34,801 nucleotides of DNA, taken from the NCBI GenBank assembly GCA_016875435.1, contig VGRE01000010.1, positions 1-34,801 of the forward strand, given 5' to 3'. The notes beneath the pieces were generated by a model. It was not told where the DNA came from and made no database searches. It worked only from the letters and a program-made list of their open reading frames with translations. This DNA comes from Deltaproteobacteria bacterium. Lineage in GTDB: Bacteria; Myxococcota_A; UBA796; SXON01. The translations under genes were made by a program, and so were the position numbers. Every line of letters begins with the position of its first letter. Positions within the stretch are counted from its first letter, which is position 1. This document shows positions 25,729 through 33,938 of the stretch, one piece after another.

Positions 25729-28700
25729 CTAGGGGGCGGACTCGAAGGAAGCGAGCTTGGTGGACGGCGCGGCATACCGCGGGGCCGGGACGGTTTCGAA
25801 GAGGCCGGGGTACTCGTCGGGCGCGATGACGCCCAGGCGGCGCGTGGCCTCGGCGGTGTCGTCGTTGTAGATACTCAGCTCGAAGGCCTTGTCCAGCGCC
25901 GCCTGGTAGCCGGCCGCCGCCTTCTGAGCGGCGGGGTAGGCCTTGTCTTCGAGGGCCATGCGGTAGATCTCGGCCTGATCTTCGGTGAGGTAGGACGGGA
26001 CGTGCGAGGTAAGCAGGCTCTCACCTAGGTTCTCGTAGGCGCGGCCGAGGCGCACGAGGCTCGCGAGACCCCAGCGGCCCGCGCCGGTCGCGATGATCTT
26101 GTTGTAGGTGGCCTCGAGGGCGGTGATCGCCTTCGCCTTGTTCACCAGCTGCTCCTTCAGCAGCTTGTCGACCTGCTTCTGCGGAAGCTTCTTGTCGCCG
26201 GGGCCGTTGATCTTCATCGCGATGTAGGCGTTGTACTCGGGCTCGGCGAGAATGAACATCATCTGGCCCTGCGCCTCGGTCGCGATGTCGCCGGCCTTGG
26301 CACCCGTTTTCGCAGCGTCGCTCGCGGCCTTCTCGAACCAGGCCAGCGAGTCCTTCCAGTGCTGCGTGATCTTGGCGGCCTGGCCGATCTTGTCCATCAT
26401 GAGGCCGTAGCGAAGGCGGCAGAACATCTGCTCGTCGATGGTCGCGTTGGCGGGGGGCTTGGTGTAGTAGCCGAGGTAGATCTTGGAGGCCTCGGCCCAC
26501 TTCCCGTGCGACTCGTAGATCTTGGCGATCTCGAGGTTCACGCCGTTGATGTTGGACTTGCTGGGGAAGGTCGTGACGTACTGCTGATAGTCCTTGATCG
26601 ACTGCTCCCACTGGCCCAGCGCGCTGCGGAACAGCGCCGCCGAGTAGATCGCGTCGGAAGCGCCGGCGTGCGCCTTGTCGAGCGCGAACAGCTTCTCGTA
26701 CCAGGACGCGGCGTCGTCGAAGTCGGCCAAGGACTCGTAGTTGAAGCCGAGCGCGGCCACCTGGTCCTTGAAGTACTTGGACTTGGGGAACTTCTCGATC
26801 AGCTCGTGACGGACCTTCATCTCGTCGCGCGTGTTGCCCAGATCGTGGTGGTAGACGCTGGCGTTGTTGAGCGCGAGGTCGGCATTCGTCGAGGTGGGGA
26901 ACTCCTTGTAAAAGGCCCAGTAGTCGGTGGCGCCCTTCGCCTTGTCGTTGGTCTTCTTGAAGGCTTCCTCGATGAGCTTCAGAGAGGCGTTCTCGTAGAT
27001 GCCGTACACCTCCTTCTTGAAGTCGGAGGAGCCCAGGCCCGCCTGGTCGTAGAAGGCCTTGCCCACCTCCTTGAGGCTCGGCCAGTCCTGGACGAGCGCG
27101 AAGCTGTCGAGGATGAGGTTGGCGGCCTGCTCGGCTTCCTTGGATTTCGGGTCCATGCCGATGACGACGCGGAAGCGGTCGGACGCCTCCTTGAACTGGT
27201 TCTTATAGTAAAGGAGGTAGGCCGACCGGTAGATGATGTTGCGGACCTTGCCGTCGTCGGGGAAGAGTTTGGCGTACTGGTCGAGCGAGGCCAGGAGCTT
27301 CTTCTCCCAGTCGCTGAGCTCGATGGCGGCGGTCTTGTTGCCGGGGTCGGGTCCACCACCGGCGGCCTTCGATTCCTTCTTCACCATCTCGTCGGCGGCG
27401 AAGATCGACGACTCGGCGCAGAACTTGGAGTGCTGACCCTTCGGGTCGACGGCCACCACCTTCATGTACTGGGCGTAGGCCAGGTCGAACTTCTTCAGCT
27501 TGTACAGCAACTCGCCGTAGGCGTAGCGCATGTCGTAGCTGTACTTGGAGTCGGGGAACTCATCGAGGTAGGTGGCGTAGGCGCCCTCGGCCAGCAGGAG
27601 CACCTTCTTGGCCGCGTCGCCGCTGAGCTTCTTGCCCTCGATCTGGTAGTTGGTCGCGACGGTGCGGAGGTTCTTCTCGATGAACTCGCCGGCCGTCTTG
27701 AGCGCTTCGGTGTTGCTCGCGTTGGCGCGGGCCCAGGCGCTGTTCTTGCCGTAGGTGGAGCGCAGACGGTCGATCTCGGCGATCGTGTCTTCCTTCCTCC
27801 CCATCTTGGTGAGGCACTGGATGATCTCGTTCTGGTAGTCGGGGGCGTTCGCGGCCTGGGGCGCCTCGGTGATGAGGCGGCGGTAGGTCTGGATCGCCTG
27901 CTCGAACTTGCCCTGCTCGAAGTACGTCGCCGCGAGGCGCTTGAGCATGTCGCGGATGAGCTCGGGCTTGCCGAGCTTGTTGAAGTACTCGTAGGCCTCG
28001 TCGAGGTCGCCGGCGTCGGCGAAGAAGCGGACGAGGTCCTTCAGGGCCTCTTCCTGGAGCTGCACGTTGGAGCGGCCACTCTGCCCGGCCGCCTCGAGCT
28101 TCGTGGAGTAGTCGACGACGGTCTTCATCGTGTCGATGGACTTGCCGTACTCGCCGACGTTGTACCAGCACCAGGCCAGCTTGTAGTTAGCGAAGGCGTA
28201 CTTGTCGTAGTCCTTGTAGGCGGCGGCGCGCTGGTAGGCCATCAGGGCCTTCATCGCCTCGTTCTTCTCGAAGTAGTACTCGCCGATCAGCAGGTAGGCA
28301 TCGGGGATGAAGCGGCTGTCGGGGTAGGTCTTGACCAGCCGGGTGAGCTCGATGTTCGCCTCGTCCTTCTTCTTGGCGTCGTTGTTGGCGTTGGCGATCT
28401 CGTTGAGCGCTTGCCCGAGGTAGAACGTGGCCTCGTCGGCGCGGGCGAACTGGGGGTAGTTCGCGAGGATCTGCTTGTATAGTTTGACTGACTTCTCCTG
28501 CCAGCCCGACGACTCGACGTGGACTTGTGGCACCTGCTCGGGCGAGCAGCCCTGGGTGTTGAAGCACTTGTCGTACTCTACCTGGTACCCCTCCATCTCC
28601 CCCTGGTAGAGGTAGCGCCCCTTCTCGAAGTAGAGGTCGGCCAGGCGCAGGAGCATCTCCGCCTTGGTGTCGCCCTCGACCGGGCTGTCCTTCAAAAGCT

Positions 28701-28923
28701 GCTTCAGGCGCTCGATGGACTCGTCGCGGGCAGCGTTGGCCTTGGCCTCGAGTTCCTTCTGGGCCGCGTCGCGAGCGGTGATGTCGGTGCTCTTGAGCAC
28801 TCGACGCTCGCTCTTGCTGTCACGGCTCTGCGCATAGGCCTCGCCTGGCAGGGCGGAGCCCGCGAAGGCCGCGAAGGCCAGGGCGAGAAGGAACGAAGAA
28901 CGCAAAGAAATTTGGCGGAACAT
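25729..28923 (-). CDS. gltD: Large periplasmic TPR protein GltD
   Basis: 1064 residues. An N-terminal signal peptide (FRQISLRSSFLLALAFAAF, cleavage likely near AYAQS) is followed almost entirely by TPR and Sel1-like helical repeats, such as KAEMLLRLADLYFEKGRYLY, DEATFYLGQALNEIANANND and LKRLAATYFEQGKFEQAIQT. Size, export signal and position before gltE identify GltD of the gliding machinery, a periplasmic scaffold. A CFNTQGC pair near residue 125 may form a disulfide. The gap to gltC (67 bases) has no clear terminator, so read-through from gltC is expected. The third-codon G/C bias is slightly weaker here because of the Lys-rich composition. Confidence 0.87.
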   Translation of the reverse strand: MFRQISLRSSFLLALAFAAFAGSALPGEAYAQSRDSKSERRVLKSTDITARDAAQKELEAKANAARDESIERLKQLLKDSPVEGDTKAEMLLRLADLYFEKGRYLYQGEMEGYQVEYDKCFNTQGCSPEQVPQVHVESSGWQEKSVKLYKQILANYPQFARADEATFYLGQALNEIANANNDAKKKDEANIELTRLVKTYPDSRFIPDAYLLIGEYYFEKNEAMKALMAYQRAAAYKDYDKYAFANYKLAWCWYNVGEYGKSIDTMKTVVDYSTKLEAAGQSGRSNVQLQEEALKDLVRFFADAGDLDEAYEYFNKLGKPELIRDMLKRLAATYFEQGKFEQAIQTYRRLITEAPQAANAPDYQNEIIQCLTKMGRKEDTIAEIDRLRSTYGKNSAWARANASNTEALKTAGEFIEKNLRTVATNYQIEGKKLSGDAAKKVLLLAEGAYATYLDEFPDSKYSYDMRYAYGELLYKLKKFDLAYAQYMKVVAVDPKGQHSKFCAESSIFAADEMVKKESKAAGGGPDPGNKTAAIELSDWEKKLLASLDQYAKLFPDDGKVRNIIYRSAYLLYYKNQFKEASDRFRVVIGMDPKSKEAEQAANLILDSFALVQDWPSLKEVGKAFYDQAGLGSSDFKKEVYGIYENASLKLIEEAFKKTNDKAKGATDYWAFYKEFPTSTNADLALNNASVYHHDLGNTRDEMKVRHELIEKFPKSKYFKDQVAALGFNYESLADFDDAASWYEKLFALDKAHAGASDAIYSAALFRSALGQWEQSIKDYQQYVTTFPSKSNINGVNLEIAKIYESHGKWAEASKIYLGYYTKPPANATIDEQMFCRLRYGLMMDKIGQAAKITQHWKDSLAWFEKAASDAAKTGAKAGDIATEAQGQMMFILAEPEYNAYIAMKINGPGDKKLPQKQVDKLLKEQLVNKAKAITALEATYNKIIATGAGRWGLASLVRLGRAYENLGESLLTSHVPSYLTEDQAEIYRMALEDKAYPAAQKAAAGYQAALDKAFELSIYNDDTAEATRRLGVIAPDEYPGLFETVPAPRYAAPSTKLASFESAP

Positions 28924-28990
28924 GATCCTCGACTCCAGGGAGCGCCGGCGTCAGACAGTCAAGAGGGAGAAAAGTTCTAACGGCGAGGGA

Positions 28991-30832
28991 CTACTTGCAC
29001 TTCGCCTGCTCGGTGTATCGATACCATCCGAGCTCGTCCTTCCAGAACTCGCCGTTGAAGGGCCAGTAGATGAACTTCGGCGAGGTGGCGAAGTCGATGT
29101 CGACGTCCTTGGAGGTGTCGACCATGTCGATGTTCTGGAGGCGGTAGGTGTAGTCGGCACGGCGGGCGTCGACGACCTCGAAGCGGATGATCTGCGCCTG
29201 GCCGATCAGGTCGCCGAGCTGCTTCGCCAGGTCGACCATGTTGCGCAAGAGCGCGCGGCCGGCACGCTTCTTGAGGCGCTCCCGGCTCTCGGCGATGATC
29301 TTCAGCAGGGACTCGCCGACGGCGTTCTTCCATTGCGTCTTCTGCGCGCCGATCAGCTCTTCCTCGCGGTCGAGCAGCCCGAGGTGGCTGACGAGACCCG
29401 CGAGCTCCTGGTCGCGCAGGAGCCGCGCGAACACCGGCTTGGGGATGGTGGTGTCGCCCTTGCCCTCGAAGTACCGCTCGTAGGCCTGGTCGGCGAGTTC
29501 CTTGCCCTCGTCGGTCGAGTACGTCTTCAGCACGTCCTTCAGCTCGGTGTGGACCGGGGTGAAGGTCTGCTCGAACTCGAGGAGGGTACGCTCGACGTCG
29601 CTGAAGGCGCACAGGTTGAAGTAGGTCAACGCCTTGAGCACCGTGGCCTCGGGCACAAACTCCGTTTCGCGGAAGTATGGGCTTTCCACGGTGAGGATCT
29701 GACCGAGCGTGAGGTTCAGGTCGTTGCGCATGAAGCTGGCCCACGCCGACTCGAACTGAGCCTCGGGCCAGTAGACGGAGTCGCGAGGCACCTGCCCGTA
29801 GTAGGTCTGGGCATCGGCATAGCTTTCGATCCCGTAGTAGATGCGGGCGATATTCAGTACGCTGAGGTCGCGGAGCCGGTCGAGGGCCTGGAGTTCCTGG
29901 AGGGTGGGGGCCTCGGCGTTGGTGCGAGCCACCTCGGTGAAGGCCTTGTGGGCTGACTTGAGCTTGCCCTGCTTGTGGTTGATCACGCCCTCGAGGTACT
30001 TCGCCCGGGTGTAGAGGTCGGACTTCTCGCTCACCTGCCCGAGCATCTTCTTGGCGTCGGACAACTTGTCCTGCTCATACAGGCGCACGCCGAGCAGGTA
30101 GTAGAGGTTGTTGCGGGCCGAGCGCGGGAACTCCTCGGGGGGCACCTTGGCAACCACCCGCTCGAGGTCGCTGCGGTCGCCCGTGTACGCCGAGATCGCC
30201 ACGAGCTTGGGGAGGGCGTACTTGAAGTAGGCGCTGCCGGTGCCCTTCTTGAGCACCTCGATGAAGTAGTACTGGGCCGAGTGGTACATGCCCCCGTCGA
30301 AGAGCGAGAGACCCATGTAGTACAGGATCTTCGTTTCCTTGTCGGGGAAGGCGTTCTCCTTCATCAGGTCGTGGAGGCACAGCGACGACGACTGCCACTT
30401 CTTCGCCTTGTACTGCTTGATGCAGTCACCGAGCGCCTCGGGGTCGCGGCCCTCGTACTCCTCGTCGTCGCCGCCCTTGTCGGTGAGCTCCGACTTGCTC
30501 GACGACTTCGATCTCTTGCCGACCTCCGCCTCCTTGTCGAAGGACTCCCTGGAGCTTGACTTGGAGCTCTTCGGCGCCTCCTCCTCGGCCTCTTCCTCCT
30601 CGGCGGGCGCGGAGTTCTTGCTGATGGACCTCTTGACGGCCGCGATCACCCCGTCGGGGGCGCCCTCGTTGGTGAGGCAGCGGACAAAGTCGGCGCTGAA
30701 GGTCTCTCCCGAATCTTCGATCGTCTGCACCACAATCGACTCGGGGACGTTGACGTTCACCATGTTCATCACCTCGTCGCACGTGAGAGCGTGCGCCGGG
30801 GCCGAGAGGGCGAGCCAGAGAAGTGCAGACAT
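28991..30832 (-). CDS. gltC: Gliding motility protein GltC (periplasmic TPR)
   Basis: 613 residues from ATG 30832 (GTG at 30835 also possible; both overlap the previous stop). Signal peptide MSALLWLALSAPAHA, then a small domain with two cysteines (LTCDEVMNMV...FVRCLTNEG), a Ser/Glu/Lys low-complexity linker (about 75-125), TPR-like repeats (about 130-420) and a C-terminal region ending FIYWPFNGEFWKDELGWYRY. The combination matches GltC of the M. xanthus G2 cluster, where it also follows the GltA/GltB barrels. It presumably bridges those barrels to the periplasmic TPR scaffold encoded by gltD and gltE downstream. Confidence 0.87.
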   Translation of the reverse strand: MSALLWLALSAPAHALTCDEVMNMVNVNVPESIVVQTIEDSGETFSADFVRCLTNEGAPDGVIAAVKRSISKNSAPAEEEEAEEEAPKSSKSSSRESFDKEAEVGKRSKSSSKSELTDKGGDDEEYEGRDPEALGDCIKQYKAKKWQSSSLCLHDLMKENAFPDKETKILYYMGLSLFDGGMYHSAQYYFIEVLKKGTGSAYFKYALPKLVAISAYTGDRSDLERVVAKVPPEEFPRSARNNLYYLLGVRLYEQDKLSDAKKMLGQVSEKSDLYTRAKYLEGVINHKQGKLKSAHKAFTEVARTNAEAPTLQELQALDRLRDLSVLNIARIYYGIESYADAQTYYGQVPRDSVYWPEAQFESAWASFMRNDLNLTLGQILTVESPYFRETEFVPEATVLKALTYFNLCAFSDVERTLLEFEQTFTPVHTELKDVLKTYSTDEGKELADQAYERYFEGKGDTTIPKPVFARLLRDQELAGLVSHLGLLDREEELIGAQKTQWKNAVGESLLKIIAESRERLKKRAGRALLRNMVDLAKQLGDLIGQAQIIRFEVVDARRADYTYRLQNIDMVDTSKDVDIDFATSPKFIYWPFNGEFWKDELGWYRYTEQAKCK

Positions 30833-31671
30833 CACTTCATCCCCGGGAAGAAGAAGGACACGTTGGCCTGGACGATGAGGTTGTTCTTCATCTCGAGCGT
30901 CTCAGAGTTGATGACCTCGATGTAGGTCATGGACTTCACCTCGGTGCGAAGCGCGAGCGACTCGCTGAAGGCGATGCGCGCCCCGCCGCCGATGGTGGTG
31001 GTGGGGTGAACCTGGTTCTCGGTGCGCTCGGCTTCCTCGACACCCACCGCCTGGAGGGCCACCAGGTCGTCGACGGTGTTGGTGGCGCCGAGGCCGAAGG
31101 TGCCGTAGATGTCGAAGGCGAAGATCTTGTCGCCCACGGCGGCCTTGCCATAGATCGGCGCGAACTGAAGCCCCAGGCTTCCGTGCCCGGTGAGCCGGGA
31201 GATGTCTGGGGAGACGCTGTTCTTCTCGAGCAGCTGGCAAGAGAGCGGCTTCCAGTCGGGGTCGTCGCAGCCGCCGTCGCCGAGTATGGGGGCGTAGCCG
31301 ACCTGGACCTCGATCGCGAAGATCTCGGTGGCGTGGTAGTCGAACACGCCGCCGATGATGTAGCGGTTGAGGAAGGGGTCGTTGGCCACGAGGCCAATCG
31401 ATGGGCCCACCTCGTAGCGGTGGAGCTTCATGAAGGTCTTGGGTTGAATGGTCTTGATGACCTTCTTCCTGGCCTTCTCCTCGATGACCTGCTTCTCGCT
31501 GACCTTGACGGCGGCCTTCTCCGCCTTGACCGAGTCTCCTGGCTCATCGTCGTCGCCACCGCCGTCGTCTTCGGCGACAGCGGGGAAGGGGGCGGCGGAG
31601 GGGTGCGCCTCGCCCTCGGCGGCGAGGGCGAAGGAAGCGAGCAGCGCGAACGACAACGTGAGGCTCAGCAT
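30832..31671 (-). CDS. Outer-membrane beta-barrel of the gliding complex, GltA/GltB type (second copy)
   Basis: 279 residues. Signal peptide MLSLTLSFALLASFALA, an acidic and Lys-rich stretch (about 20-75), then the myxobacterial outer-membrane barrel pattern starting FMKLHRYEVGPSIGLVANDP, with YIIGGVFDYHATEIFAIEVQ and FAPIYGKAAVGDKIFAFDIY. The upstream gene has the same sequence of strands (APVYGKINLIGEGVMNFDVY), so the two are paralogues. GltA and GltB of M. xanthus are paralogous barrels encoded just before gltC; by order this second copy would be GltA. It starts 21 bases after the first barrel gene, and its TGA overlaps the gltC start. Confidence 0.82.
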   Translation of the reverse strand: MLSLTLSFALLASFALAAEGEAHPSAAPFPAVAEDDGGGDDDEPGDSVKAEKAAVKVSEKQVIEEKARKKVIKTIQPKTFMKLHRYEVGPSIGLVANDPFLNRYIIGGVFDYHATEIFAIEVQVGYAPILGDGGCDDPDWKPLSCQLLEKNSVSPDISRLTGHGSLGLQFAPIYGKAAVGDKIFAFDIYGTFGLGATNTVDDLVALQAVGVEEAERTENQVHPTTTIGGGARIAFSESLALRTEVKSMTYIEVINSETLEMKNNLIVQANVSFFFPGMK

Positions 31672-31692
31672 GGGTGGGCTTGCTCCGCCGCT

Positions 31693-32586
31693 TTAGAAGT
31701 TGAAGGCGCGCGACTTCATCCTGGGGATGAAGATGCTGACGCCTGCGCTGGTGATGAATTGGCTCTGGATCTCGCTGTCGAGCGCCTCGGGCTGGCCCGT
31801 CTGCGGGTCGATGTTGCCGTAGTCGGCTTCCTTGCCGATGTAGGCCAGCGTGCGCGCGTCGAGCTTGAGCGCGATGGACTGGCTCAGGAAGAAGTTGAGA
31901 CCGACGCCGAGATTGAGCGCCGGCGTCGCGACTGGATCGGAGGGGATGAGCGAGACAGGATCTGCCCCCTCGACGCCGCTCTTGTAGTCCTCGCTCACGA
32001 CGGCGACATCCTTGCGGACGAGTAGGAGCCCGAGCCCGGCCGTGCCGTACACGTCGAAGTTCATTACCCCTTCGCCGATCAGATTGATTTTTCCATAGAC
32101 CGGGGCGTAGCGGAGGCTGAAGGCCGCGCCGCCCTGCAGGCTGTCGAGCGGCTGCTGGAAGGTGGTGTTCGGGTCGCCCTGGTAGGCGATGTCGAGCAGG
32201 GTCTTGGCGAGGTTCTTGACGCCGGCGTTGCCCAGGGCGGGGGCGTACAAGAAGGCGCCCTCGACTGCCACCTGCTCGCTGAAGTGGTAGGCAAGATGCA
32301 CGCCGCCGACGGGGTTGTCGACGAAGGAGTTGCTGGGGACGTAGCCGAAGGTGGGCGCGATCTCGAACCGATTGCCCTTCAGGAAGAAGCGGTTCTCGAT
32401 GGCCTGGGGGAGGACTTGCTTGCCGTTGAACTCGGCGAGCGCCTCCTCCGCGGCGTTGGATTCCTTCGCCTCCGCGCTCGCGGGCAGCGTCGCGCCCAGC
32501 GCGAGCGCCGACAGCGCCAGGGCGGGGATGGCGAGTGCGCTCAGCGAGCGCGCCAGGGGTTGCAGCAATCGGCCTGCAGGCGTCAT
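31693..32586 (-). CDS. Outer-membrane beta-barrel of the gliding complex, GltA/GltB type (first copy)
   Basis: 297 residues, first gene of the motility operon. A long signal peptide (to about ATLPASAEA) is followed by ENRFFLKGNRFEIAPTFGY, the usual opening of this myxobacterial barrel family, then VGGVHLAYHFSEQVAVEGAF, APVYGKINLIGEGVMNFDVY and a C-terminal aromatic end (SRAFNF). By order (barrel - barrel - gltC) it corresponds to GltB. The ATG at 32586 has GGAGAG upstream; the frame is open further upstream, but that stretch is antisense to the divergent small gene and carries no signal peptide. A C9 tract lies in the leader. Confidence 0.82.
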   Translation of the reverse strand: MTPAGRLLQPLARSLSALAIPALALSALALGATLPASAEAKESNAAEEALAEFNGKQVLPQAIENRFFLKGNRFEIAPTFGYVPSNSFVDNPVGGVHLAYHFSEQVAVEGAFLYAPALGNAGVKNLAKTLLDIAYQGDPNTTFQQPLDSLQGGAAFSLRYAPVYGKINLIGEGVMNFDVYGTAGLGLLLVRKDVAVVSEDYKSGVEGADPVSLIPSDPVATPALNLGVGLNFFLSQSIALKLDARTLAYIGKEADYGNIDPQTGQPEALDSEIQSQFITSAGVSIFIPRMKSRAFNF

Positions 32587-32614
32587 TCCAGCTCTCCAGC
32601 GTGCCCTCGGGCTC

Positions 32615-32623
32615 GGGGGGGGG
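32615..32623 (-). repeat. C9 homopolymer in the Glt operon leader
   Basis: Nine G on the plus strand (nine C in the operon's transcript), 29-37 bases before the first start codon and just upstream of the GGAGAG ribosome site. Confidence 0.6.
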
Positions 32624-32639
32624 TAGCCGAGGGCGCCGC

Positions 32640-32648
32640 ACCATAGCA
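32640..32648 (-). promoter_or_regulatory. Possible extended -10 of the Glt operon
   Basis: The minus strand reads TGCTATGGT: an extended -10 TG followed by TATGGT (four of six), about 55 bases before the first gene. No -35 match. It is the best candidate in the 111-base divergent gap, but weak. Confidence 0.25.
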
Positions 32649-32697
32649 CGGTTGCCCAGGTTAGGCTCCGCTCCGGGAGGTCAGCCTGACGCCAGGG

Positions 32698-33105
32698 ATG
32701 CTCGTCGTGGGTCTCGCCTTCGCGGCTGGCGCGCCGAGCTTGGAGGGGCCGCAGGGCCCGGTCGCCGAGGCCGGGGCCGTCGTGCTGCAACTGAGCGGCA
32801 GTGGCTCCTTGCTGATCGACTCCTGCGCGCCGGTGGAGCTTGAACGTCGCGAGGGCAAGGCCTGGGTGGGTGTCGCCACGGCCCCGTGCGAGCGTAGCCA
32901 GCCTGCAACAGTGGTCACCGGCCCGCTGACGCTCACCTTGCCCGCGCCGGCTCCCGGTGAATACCGCGGCGTGGTGGCCTGGGGCTCGAGCTGCGCCGAG
33001 AAGCTTCCCTTTCACCTGGCGGCTTGCAAGAAGCTGGGCGTGGCACGCTCGGGGCCCTTCACCGTGGAGACCCCGCCGGCAATGCCGGAGCCTCAGTCGC
33101 CGTAG
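32698..33105 (+). CDS. Small exported protein of unknown function
   Basis: 135 residues. The N-terminus MLVVGLAFAAGAPSLEG looks like a short signal peptide; the mature part has four cysteines (IDSCAP, APCERS, SSCAEK, AACKK) and a beta-rich pattern (GAVVLQLSGSGSLLID, PGEYRGVVAWGSS), suggesting a small disulfide-bonded beta sandwich. Divergent from the Glt operon. Its last 13 bases overlap the end of the convergent lipoprotein gene. The family is not recognised. Confidence 0.7.
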   Translation: MLVVGLAFAAGAPSLEGPQGPVAEAGAVVLQLSGSGSLLIDSCAPVELERREGKAWVGVATAPCERSQPATVVTGPLTLTLPAPAPGEYRGVVAWGSSCAEKLPFHLAACKKLGVARSGPFTVETPPAMPEPQSP

Positions 33106-33938
33106 ACGACGGTGATGCTGGCCCAGCCCATGCCGCCGCGACGGTCGCGGACGACTACCCAGAGCGACTGCGCCGCGAGGGTAGGCTCGCCCGGGGCGGT
33201 GAACTCCACCTCGGCGTCGGGCCACACGGCATAAGGCTGGTCGAAGCTTCCTTCCTGCAAATAGAAGGTGGCGTACGGCTCCTCTTCGCGTTCCTCGTCC
33301 TGCCCCGCCGAGTTGCGATAAGCATAGGTTTCGACGGAGCCCTCGGCCATCGCGTAGCCCAGGGTGTAGGTCTTGCCCGGCTCGACACGGATCGTCGCCC
33401 CCTCGGGCACCACGTAGCCGCCGATGCTCAGCGCCGTCACCACCGGGTTGTCGTTCGGCGTCGTGGCGAGCGAGACCGGCACGCGCTTGTAGGCGACCTC
33501 GATGTCGGCCTCATCCACGTTCTCCTTGTCCGGGAAGGCCATGATGTAGACCATGCCGAAGGTGCCCTCGAGCTTGGCGTCGTCGTCGAGGGCGTCGAGG
33601 TAGTCGCCGGGGACGGTCCAGGAGGGGGCCAGGTACGGCAGGAAGCCGATCATCCCCGCCTCTGCGAGCGTGGCGGGGTCGATCTCGCCCCCCTCCGCGC
33701 CCTCGAGCAGGGCGGGATCGACCTCGCAACCGTAGTCGCTGGAGAGCTCGGCGGAGCAGGCGAACCAGGCGCTCCCGGCCAGCGGCTCGACCGGCGACAC
33801 GATGAGGGAACTGAAGGTGACGGTGTCGCCGGGGCGAGGCTCGGCCGGCTCGGCGGCCACCGCGAGCACGCGCAGGCGATCGACCTGCCAGGACTGGGAC
33901 AGCTCGTCGGCCGCGCAGGCGAGGAGGAAGATGACCAT
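33093..33938 (-). CDS. Lipoprotein of unknown function, coupled to a TonB-dependent receptor
   Basis: 281 residues. MVIFLLAC gives a minimal signal with lipidated Cys8; no earlier in-frame start is near. The mature protein is beta-rich with two further cysteines (WFACSAELSSDYGCEV) and strands such as ATIRVEPGKTYTLGYA and SLWVVVRDRRGGMGWASI, compatible with one or two Ig-like domains. Its ATG overlaps the stop of the receptor gene (TAATG), so the two are co-translated; lipoproteins in such pairs often help the receptor bind substrate at the cell surface (inference). The substrate is not known. Confidence 0.78.
   Translation of the reverse strand: MVIFLLACAADELSQSWQVDRLRVLAVAAEPAEPRPGDTVTFSSLIVSPVEPLAGSAWFACSAELSSDYGCEVDPALLEGAEGGEIDPATLAEAGMIGFLPYLAPSWTVPGDYLDALDDDAKLEGTFGMVYIMAFPDKENVDEADIEVAYKRVPVSLATTPNDNPVVTALSIGGYVVPEGATIRVEPGKTYTLGYAMAEGSVETYAYRNSAGQDEEREEEPYATFYLQEGSFDQPYAVWPDAEVEFTAPGEPTLAAQSLWVVVRDRRGGMGWASITVVYGD

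Noticed and set aside
26359-28482. Very long open frame antisense to gltD (707 codons)
   Set aside because: Leu/Val/Glu-rich mirror of the TPR codons on the opposite strand; no signal, motif or ribosome site. The gltD frame has the signal peptide and TPR pattern.
28924-28990. TTGACT in the gltC-gltD gap as an internal promoter
   Set aside because: No -10-like hexamer occurs at 16-18 bases from it.
32587-33225. Upstream extension of the first barrel gene on the minus strand
   Set aside because: The extension lies antisense to the divergent small exported gene and would bury the signal peptide inside the protein; ATG 32586 has its own ribosome site.
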